From: Aquabacterium fontiphilum
GTDB lineage: Bacteria; Pseudomonadota; Gammaproteobacteria; Burkholderiales; Burkholderiaceae_C
Length of the DNA: 64,000 nucleotides
Direction of reading: 5' to 3'
Assembly (NCBI RefSeq): GCF_009909205.1
Contig: NZ_JAAAPN010000001.1
Coordinates: 186,001-250,000, forward strand
Numbering within the stretch: position 1 is the stretch's first letter; each line of letters starts with the position of its first letter. A program made the translations under genes and the position numbers. Under the pieces are notes generated by a model. That model was given only the letters and a program-made list of their open reading frames with translations, did no database searches and had not been told where the DNA came from. This document shows, piece after piece, positions 58,229-64,000 of this stretch.

Positions 58229-59272
58229 TCAGACCAGCGCCGCCTCGGCGATCACCACGCGGTTGCGACCTTGATGCTTGCCCTGGTAGAGCGCTGCGTC
58301 GGCGCGCTGGATGGCCTGCTCGACGTCCTCTTCGGTACCGACTTCGGCCACCCCCAGTGTCGCACCGAGTTGCAATGGCAGTCGGCCGGGGTGCTCGATG
58401 GTGCGGATGGTTTCGCGCAGCCGCTCGGCCACCGGGTTGGCCTGTGTGCCGTCCGCAAACGGCAGCACGATCAGAAACTCTTCCCCACCCCAGCGGGCCA
58501 CGAAGTCCATCTCGCGCACGCCTTTCTTGAGCACGCCGGCCACGGCCTGCAAGGCCCAGTCGCCTACGGCATGGCCGTAGGTGTCGTTGAGCTGCTTGAA
58601 GTGGTCAATGTCGACCAGAATCACTGTCATGGGGTGCGGCTTGCGCAGGCGGCGCGCCTGTTCGCGCTCCAGCGCGTCGACCAGGCTGCGGCGGTTCATC
58701 AGGCCGGTCAGGTGGTCGGTGGTGGCCATCCGGTGCAGGCGCTTCTCGGCATCGCGGATGAGCTGCACATACACCACCGTGAGACCGCCCAGCACGGTGA
58801 TGGTCGAGACGAGGTTGAACTGGTGGAGGTGCCTCAGGGTGTCTGCATCCAGCGGGTGCAGCGGCATGGCGCGGCGCCAGTACCAGTCCATCGCGACGTA
58901 GATGCTGGCGATCAGCGTGGCCGAACCGATCTTGGCGGGCCAGCGCATGATGCCGCTGGCCAGCAGCACGGGGATGGTGATCAGCAGGTAGAAATGAAAG
59001 CCGCTGTCCCAGCCCACCATGCGCACGGCCAGCACGGCGTGAGCGACGATCTCGATGGCCATGGTGGCCAGCGCCCACCCCACATGACCCGCCGCGAGCA
59101 TGCGGCCTGCAACCACGTAGACCAGCACGCTGCCCACGTTCACCCAGGCCATGGTGATGGCACCGCCTTGATAGAACAGCAACGCAAAGGCAATGTGAAC
59201 CACGCCGCCCAGCAATGCCCCACTGAGCAACAAGCGCGCAAACGCACCAGATGCGACGGACTGCTCTGACAT
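58229..59272 (-). CDS. Membrane-bound diguanylate cyclase
   Basis: The product is 347 residues. Five to six hydrophobic segments fill residues 10-175, then a GGDEF domain. The motif is GGEEF at 262-266. REMD lies five residues before it and fits the inhibitory I-site RxxD. VDIDHFKQLNDTYGH is the typical metal/nucleotide region. GGAGG at about 59278-59283 sets the ATG at 59272. It is divergent from the GAF-HlyD gene over 192 bases, so a link to that system is possible. Confidence 0.88.
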   Translation of the reverse strand: MSEQSVASGAFARLLLSGALLGGVVHIAFALLFYQGGAITMAWVNVGSVLVYVVAGRMLAAGHVGWALATMAIEIVAHAVLAVRMVGWDSGFHFYLLITIPVLLASGIMRWPAKIGSATLIASIYVAMDWYWRRAMPLHPLDADTLRHLHQFNLVSTITVLGGLTVVYVQLIRDAEKRLHRMATTDHLTGLMNRRSLVDALEREQARRLRKPHPMTVILVDIDHFKQLNDTYGHAVGDWALQAVAGVLKKGVREMDFVARWGGEEFLIVLPFADGTQANPVAERLRETIRTIEHPGRLPLQLGATLGVAEVGTEEDVEQAIQRADAALYQGKHQGRNRVVIAEAALV

Positions 59273-59464
59273 GCAACCTCCTTGTCTGCCGACGCCGTTG
59301 GTGTCGGTGTGTCGATGCGAGCATACCGCGCAGGTGACGTGGCGTTTGCGGTCAAAGACCCGGGTAATCCCTTGGCGTTGCCGTGAAGAACAGCACGGCC
59401 ATTGCCTGCTGTTTCGGAGCGTCAAACGGCGCGCGTTTCCCTAGCATGAGAGCATGGTCAACCG

Positions 59465-60916
59465 ATGACCGGCTGCGCCTTTGTCGGGCGAGGTCGATGC
59501 CGATCCATGCTCCAGCAAGAGGTTTCTCCATCCACGCTGCCGCCCGCCGAGGAGGCTGACTTGGCCCGCCTGTCCTGGCGGAGCCTGCAGGCCGTGCTGC
59601 GCGAGTCGGACACGCCAGCGGCGTTGGCTGCATTGGCCACCGAGGTCGCGCAGACGCTGGCTTGCCGTCGCGTGGCCGTTGGCTGGGGCCGCGGCGCGAG
59701 CCTGCGAGTGCAGGGCCTGTCGCACGGCGCCCAGTTGGGTCGCGGCGCCGTGCTGGGCGGCGTCGAGGAGGCGATGCAGGAGGCCGTGGTGCAGGCCCAG
59801 ACAATCTGCGTGCCTCGGGTGGCTGACGGCGCCGTGAGGATCACGCTTGCCCATCGCGCGCTGATGCGCCGCGAGGGAGTGATCGGCGTCATCACCGTGC
59901 CCGTTGCGCGGCAGGGTGAGGTGTTGGGCGCCATCACCTGCGAGCGGGAGCTCGGTCGGTTCACCGCGGCCGAGATCATCGCTCTGGAGGCGATGGCCGA
60001 GGCGGTGGCGCCGGTGCTCAAGCTGCGGCATGAGGCCAGCCTGGGCGGTTGGGCGCGCGTGCGCCGTGATCTGCGCATGCGCTGGGTGCGCGAGGGCAGT
60101 GTCGGGCGCCGCATGTGGCAGTTTGGTGCGGCCGGGGCCGTGGTGGCGATTGCGCTGGCGGCGGTGGTGCCGCTGCCGCATCGGCTGGATGTGGCGGCTC
60201 GGGTAGAGGGCGCGCAGCAGCGCGCACTGACCGCACCGGTCGACGGCTTTTTGCAGCAGGTGATGGTTCGCCCAGGCGACAGCGTCCGTGGGGGACAGGT
60301 GCTCGCGCAACTGGCCGATGATGACCTGCGCCTGCAGGTGCGAGGGTATCAGGCGGAACTGACGCAGCATGAGAATGCGTTCATTGATGCCTTCACCCGC
60401 GGCGAACGGGCGCAAGCCGCCATGGCCCAGTCTCGGGCGGCCGAGGCGCGTGCGCAGCTGGAGCGCGCCCAGCAGCAGCTGGCGCGCACCAAAGTGATCG
60501 CCCCGTTCGATGGGGTGGTGATCGCAGGCGATCTGGCGCAGAAGGTGGGCTCGCCTGTGCAGCGCAGTGAGTTGTTGCTGACCGTGGCCCCGCTCAGCGG
60601 TTGGCGTCTGGTGCTGGATGTGGATGAGCGACGCATCGCCCTCGTGCAGCCAGGACAGCCTGCACGTGTGTTGCTGACAGCGTTGCCAACGGCACCGATC
60701 GATTTGCGTGTGATGCGGATCACGCCGCTGGCCAAATCGGTAGATGGACAGCAACGTTTCGAGGTGCTGGCCGAACCTGTTGGCGCGCCGCCCGCGGGTT
60801 GGCGCCCCGGCATGCAGGGCGTGGCTCAGATCGAGCTTGCGCAGCAGCCTTTGCTGGTGCGGTGGCTGAGCGAGGCGGGGCGTGGCTTGCGCTGGCTGAC
60901 GTGGTCCTGGTGGTGA
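59465..60916 (+). CDS. GAF-domain/HlyD-type membrane fusion (adaptor) protein
   Basis: The product is 483 residues. Residues about 45-190 form a GAF-like domain (LATEVAQTLACRRVAVGWG, GVIGVITVPVARQGEVLGAIT). A single membrane helix at about 220-240 (GAAGAVVAIALAAVVP) is followed by an HlyD adaptor: a lipoyl/barrel-sandwich part (LTAPVDGFLQQVMVRPGDSV), a coiled-coil hairpin, and a beta-barrel (VIAPFDGVVI, RPGMQGVAQIEL). Adaptors normally have only a short cytoplasmic end, so the GAF domain is unusual. ATG 59465 is used; ATG 59507 is possible. It leads a run with the M50 and SecA-like genes. Confidence 0.82.
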   Translation: MTGCAFVGRGRCRSMLQQEVSPSTLPPAEEADLARLSWRSLQAVLRESDTPAALAALATEVAQTLACRRVAVGWGRGASLRVQGLSHGAQLGRGAVLGGVEEAMQEAVVQAQTICVPRVADGAVRITLAHRALMRREGVIGVITVPVARQGEVLGAITCERELGRFTAAEIIALEAMAEAVAPVLKLRHEASLGGWARVRRDLRMRWVREGSVGRRMWQFGAAGAVVAIALAAVVPLPHRLDVAARVEGAQQRALTAPVDGFLQQVMVRPGDSVRGGQVLAQLADDDLRLQVRGYQAELTQHENAFIDAFTRGERAQAAMAQSRAAEARAQLERAQQQLARTKVIAPFDGVVIAGDLAQKVGSPVQRSELLLTVAPLSGWRLVLDVDERRIALVQPGQPARVLLTALPTAPIDLRVMRITPLAKSVDGQQRFEVLAEPVGAPPAGWRPGMQGVAQIELAQQPLLVRWLSEAGRGLRWLTWSWW

Positions 60917-60931
60917 GCCGCAGGGACAAGC

Positions 60932-63106
60932 ATGGAAGCCAGCCTCCTGTCTCCTCAGTGGTTTCGCGTGGCAGGCCTGCGGCCCCGGCTGCGGCCGCAG
61001 GTGACGGTGCATCGACAGCCTTCGCGCGGGCAGCAGTGGTACGTTCTGCACAACGTCGCGACCGGGCGCTTCCACCGCGTGCATGCGCGGGCGTTCGAGG
61101 TCGTGGGGCGACTCGATGGCGAACTGAGCGTGGATGCCATCTGGCGCAGCCTGCTGGATCAGCAAGGCGATGAAGCGCCGACGCAGGACGAGGTCCTCGG
61201 GATCCTCGGGCAGCTGGCCGACGGCGATCTGCTGCAGGCAGACCAGCAACCCGATCTCCATCGTTTGGCCGCGCGTGGCAGTCAACGTGAGCAGGCCGAG
61301 CAGCGTGCGCGGGTGCATCCCCTGGCTTTCCGTGTGAAGCTATTTGATCCCTCGGGCTGGCTGCCGCGGGGGGATCCGCTGGCGCGTGTGCTGTTTCACG
61401 CTGCCACGGGCGCGGTGTGGCTGATGCTGGTGGTGTCGGCCCTTGTGGCGGCGTGGTGGCATCTGCCGGATCTCCTGTCACATGCGCGTCAGACGCTTAC
61501 CCAACCGCATGCCCTTCTGTGGATGTGGCTGATGTACCCCGTGCTCAAGGCCTTGCACGAGGCCGGCCACGCGCTGGCCCTGCGGCGGTACGGGTGCACC
61601 ACCCGCGAAGTCGGCTTGAGTTTTCTGTTGCTGTTGCCGTTGCCCCATGTGGATGCCACCGATTCGTTGCGTCTGACGAATCGTTGGCAACGCGCGGTCA
61701 TCGTCGCGGCGGGCATGGCCGTCGAACTTGCCTGTGCAGCCGCCGCGGTGTGGGTATGGGTGTGGGTTTCGCCGGGTCTCGCGCGCGATCTGGCGTTGGT
61801 GCTCATGGTGCTGGGCGGCGTTTCGACTGTGCTGTTCAACGGCAACCCGCTGATGCGGTATGACGGGTATCACTTGGTGTGCGACGTGCTCGATCTGCCC
61901 AACCTGGGCACGCGCAGCGCGCGTCACTGGCGGCTGCAGTTGCAGCACCTCGTGGCGCGTCTGCTGCGCCGCCCTGATCTGACCCGTCCCGACCTCGCTG
62001 GTGACCGGTTCGAGCAGCTCGCCTTGTGGCTGTATGCGCCCGCGTCTTGGTGGTGGCGCGTGCTGGTGGGATGGTTTGTGGTGCAGTGGGTAGGCAACTG
62101 GTCGCCATGGTTGGCCTGGGCGGCGGGGGTCTGGATGGTGTGGAGTCTGCTTCTGACGCCCGTGTGGCGCTGGGTGGCGGAGCTTGCCGAGGCGCCCGCG
62201 TTGGGCGAGGCGCGCGAGCAGGTGCGCTGGATGCTGGTGGGTACTGTCGCCGCGGCCATCGGCGCCGTGCTCCTGTGGCCCTGGACGCCGACGCTCAACA
62301 CGCAAGGCGTGGCCTGGCTGCCGGATGCAGCCGTGCTGCGTGCCCCCCATGCCAGCCGGGTGGACAGGGTGTTGGCCAGCGATGGTGCACGAGTACAGGC
62401 TGGCACCCCGCTGCTTCAGCTGGTGTCGGAAGAGTTGCTGTCCGAGCGCGCCGTGGTGGCCGCGCGGATGAGCGCCACCGAGGCTGAGCGCAGCGCCATG
62501 TGGGGCACGGATCCTGTACGCGTGGAGCAGGCCGAGCAGGCGCTGCGTCGGGATCAGGCCACGCTGGACGACCTCGACAGGCGCTTGGCGGGGTTGACGG
62601 TGCGCGCGGCCACCGCCGGCGTCTTTGTGCTGCCGGCCGCGGAGGATGGACTGCACAGGGACGTACCGCAGGGGGAGGTGCTGGCCCATGTGTTGCCGGA
62701 GGGAGGCAGCCGGGTGCTTGCTGTGATTCCGGAAGACGATGCCGGTCTGTGGCGCGAGGCGCTGGCCGCCGGCTCGACCGTGTCCATGAGCGTGCTGTTC
62801 GCGGACGACGGACGGGTGCATCGCGCCGAGCTGGTCCGGCAGGTCCCTGCCGCGCTGGACCGTCTGCCCACCCGGTCGCTCGGGGCAAGCGCAGGCGGTC
62901 ATGTGCCGACGGATCCGCAGGATGCGGATGGCTTGCGCCCGCTGCGCCCGGTTTTCGCTTTGGAGCTACAGGTACCCGACCGCGCCGCCACCCGGGTCGG
63001 GGGACGGGTGCAGGTGAGGCTCGACTTGCCGCCGCAGACACTGGTGTCGCAACTCACCTTCCGCCTGCGGCAGTTGCTGCTGCGGCAGTTCGTGCAGGCG
63101 GGCTGA
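60932..63106 (+). CDS. M50 (site-2-protease-like) membrane protein with PqqD-like and lipoyl-type regions
   Basis: The product is 724 residues. Residues about 30-105 resemble a PqqD-like binding domain (WYVLHNVATGRFHRVHARAFEVV). A membrane domain follows, with the zinc motif HEAGH at 209-213 and NPLMRYDGY supplying Asp311 as third ligand. After more helices, residues about 455-720 form a lipoyl/HlyD-like soluble part (LRAPHASRVDRVLASDGARVQAGTPL). This is the layout of peptide zinc metalloproteases linked to export systems. It starts 15 bases after the adaptor gene and ends nine bases before the SecA-like gene. Confidence 0.85.
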   Translation: MEASLLSPQWFRVAGLRPRLRPQVTVHRQPSRGQQWYVLHNVATGRFHRVHARAFEVVGRLDGELSVDAIWRSLLDQQGDEAPTQDEVLGILGQLADGDLLQADQQPDLHRLAARGSQREQAEQRARVHPLAFRVKLFDPSGWLPRGDPLARVLFHAATGAVWLMLVVSALVAAWWHLPDLLSHARQTLTQPHALLWMWLMYPVLKALHEAGHALALRRYGCTTREVGLSFLLLLPLPHVDATDSLRLTNRWQRAVIVAAGMAVELACAAAAVWVWVWVSPGLARDLALVLMVLGGVSTVLFNGNPLMRYDGYHLVCDVLDLPNLGTRSARHWRLQLQHLVARLLRRPDLTRPDLAGDRFEQLALWLYAPASWWWRVLVGWFVVQWVGNWSPWLAWAAGVWMVWSLLLTPVWRWVAELAEAPALGEAREQVRWMLVGTVAAAIGAVLLWPWTPTLNTQGVAWLPDAAVLRAPHASRVDRVLASDGARVQAGTPLLQLVSEELLSERAVVAARMSATEAERSAMWGTDPVRVEQAEQALRRDQATLDDLDRRLAGLTVRAATAGVFVLPAAEDGLHRDVPQGEVLAHVLPEGGSRVLAVIPEDDAGLWREALAAGSTVSMSVLFADDGRVHRAELVRQVPAALDRLPTRSLGASAGGHVPTDPQDADGLRPLRPVFALELQVPDRAATRVGGRVQVRLDLPPQTLVSQLTFRLRQLLLRQFVQAG

Positions 63107-63115
63107 GGAGAGCAC

Positions 63116-64000
63116 ATGCCGGCATCGCTGTTCGCATCCGCTTTTGATCAGGTGCCATCGGCCGGCCCAGATGCGGCGGGCCTGGTTTGGCGCAGGCCGG
63201 GATGGGCGCCGCGCCCCGGGCCGGTCTGGGGGGGCTATCCCATGCTGTCGCTGCCGGCCGAGCAGCCCAATCCGCTGCGCGCCTGGTGGCAGCAGTGCCG
63301 CCATCATGTCCGGCCGCCGGGACGGCAAGCTCGCGACGCCGTGGTGCAGCGCATCCGTGGGCTGCAAGCAGGCTGGGCGGATCTGAATGAAGAGGCCTTC
63401 GCGCTTCAGGTCCAGCGGGTCCGTGTGCAGCTTCTTGCACAGGGGCTGCAGGGGGGGGGCGTGGCCGCGGCCCTGGCAGCGACGAGCGAGGCAATCCGGC
63501 GGAGCGCTGGCCTGGCTGTGCGAGACACGCAGCTTCACGCCGCGCAGGCCATGCTGGCCAACGCCGTGATTGAGCTGGCCACGGGCGAGGGCAAGACGGT
63601 GGTGGCCGTGCTCACGGCAGCGGTGGCCGCGCTGGCGGGTGTACCCGTGCATGTGCTGTCATCGAATGACTACCTGGCCGCGCGCGATGCCGCAGCCTGG
63701 GCATCCGTGTACCGGATGCTGGGCCTGAGCGTGGCTGCCATTGAGCCGCAGGATGACGCGGCGCGGCGCCGACGGGTCTACCAATGTGATGTGGCGTACG
63801 CGAGTGCCCGCGAATTGGCTTTCGATCATCTGCGTGATCGCCTGGCCATGCAGAGCACGGCCCAGCGCAGCGGTTGCACGTCTGAGGTGACCGCGCCGGT
63901 GCTGCGGGGCTTGTGCATGGCGGTGCTGGACGAGGCCGACAGCGTGCTCGTCGATGAGGCCACGATGCCGATGATCTTGTCGGCTCCGGTGCTCGATGAC
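63116..64000 (+). CDS. SecA-like ATPase, cut by the right edge
   Basis: 295 residues are visible and the frame is open to the end. LHAAQAMLANAVIELATGEGKT holds the Q-motif region and Walker A (GEGKT at 157-161). HVLSSNDYLAARDA, DVAYASARELAFDHLRD and VLDEADSVLVDEA follow, in the exact order of SecA motor motifs. Walker B reads DEAD (272-275), while housekeeping SecA has DEVD. About 130 residues precede the Q motif, more than in SecA, and are Trp/Pro-rich. The family is certain from motif order; the start is ATG 63116 with GAGGAG before it. It is probably a second, system-specific SecA. Confidence 0.88.
   Translation, partial: MPASLFASAFDQVPSAGPDAAGLVWRRPGWAPRPGPVWGGYPMLSLPAEQPNPLRAWWQQCRHHVRPPGRQARDAVVQRIRGLQAGWADLNEEAFALQVQRVRVQLLAQGLQGGGVAAALAATSEAIRRSAGLAVRDTQLHAAQAMLANAVIELATGEGKTVVAVLTAAVAALAGVPVHVLSSNDYLAARDAAAWASVYRMLGLSVAAIEPQDDAARRRRVYQCDVAYASARELAFDHLRDRLAMQSTAQRSGCTSEVTAPVLRGLCMAVLDEADSVLVDEATMPMILSAPVLDD

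Overview
The window reads as a stretch of a high-GC betaproteobacterial chromosome, most likely order Burkholderiales (Comamonadaceae or the Leptothrix/Sphaerotilus side); the genus cannot be fixed from sequence reading alone. The indications are an 85-residue second-type IF-1, a DUF3138-type porin, split pntAA/pntAB genes, the leuS-lptE-holA order and a strong G/C third-position bias. Gene density is high, many neighbours overlap, and I see no rRNA, tRNA, CRISPR array, insertion sequence or phage gene.

Layout. 1-2876: the C-terminal part of a large beta-rich protein with an HNH-like signature known from DUF4157/eCIS-associated proteins, then a small membrane protein. 2854-7496: MFS transporter, infA, an M14-like deacylase, a GCS2-type carboxylate-amine ligase and an unknown 117-residue protein. 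7569-16861: a polyamine cluster (puuD, puuA, a spuC-like transaminase, a potFGHI-type importer and an outer-membrane porin); its aldehyde dehydrogenase puuC lies apart at 21220. Between them sit a diguanylate cyclase and a tightly overlapped operon of a ParA-like ATPase, a 7TM-DISM histidine kinase and a single-domain response regulator. 22795-27268: thioredoxin-like protein, a GGDEF-EAL protein and a condensation-like acyltransferase. 27449-31875: holA, lptE, leuS. 31978-33133: WYL-type regulator and VOC protein. 33231-37817: three genes of the N-acetylglutaminylglutamine amide (NAGGN) osmoprotectant pathway. 38001-40139: DUF502 protein, an alpha/beta hydrolase and a PACE efflux protein. 40152-44274: glpK, glpR and divergent glpD. 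44351-49013: SDR, tandem-hotdog thioesterase, DUF1439 lipoprotein, PIN-domain protein, mnmA, nudJ. 49073-53136: TetR regulator, PAS-GGDEF-EAL protein and a short chemotaxis transducer. 53316-56621: proton-translocating transhydrogenase operon with panD inside it. 56710-59272: SDR, lipoprotein, membrane diguanylate cyclase.

59465-64000 is the most unusual part: three co-directional genes encoding a GAF-domain/HlyD-type adaptor, a membrane M50 (site-2-protease-like) protein with its own lipoyl-type C-terminal region, and a SecA-like motor cut by the right edge. Together they look like a dedicated export or surface-assembly machine that uses a SecA-type ATPase in place of an ABC transporter. I know of no characterised system with this exact gene set, so it is the main candidate for something undescribed.

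Signalling is a second theme: four c-di-GMP enzymes, one histidine kinase/response regulator pair with a ParA-like ATPase, and one chemotaxis-type transducer lie within the window. The metabolic genes mostly form recognisable modules: polyamine uptake and degradation to GABA, glycerol use, NAGGN synthesis, and NADPH balance with beta-alanine/pantothenate supply.
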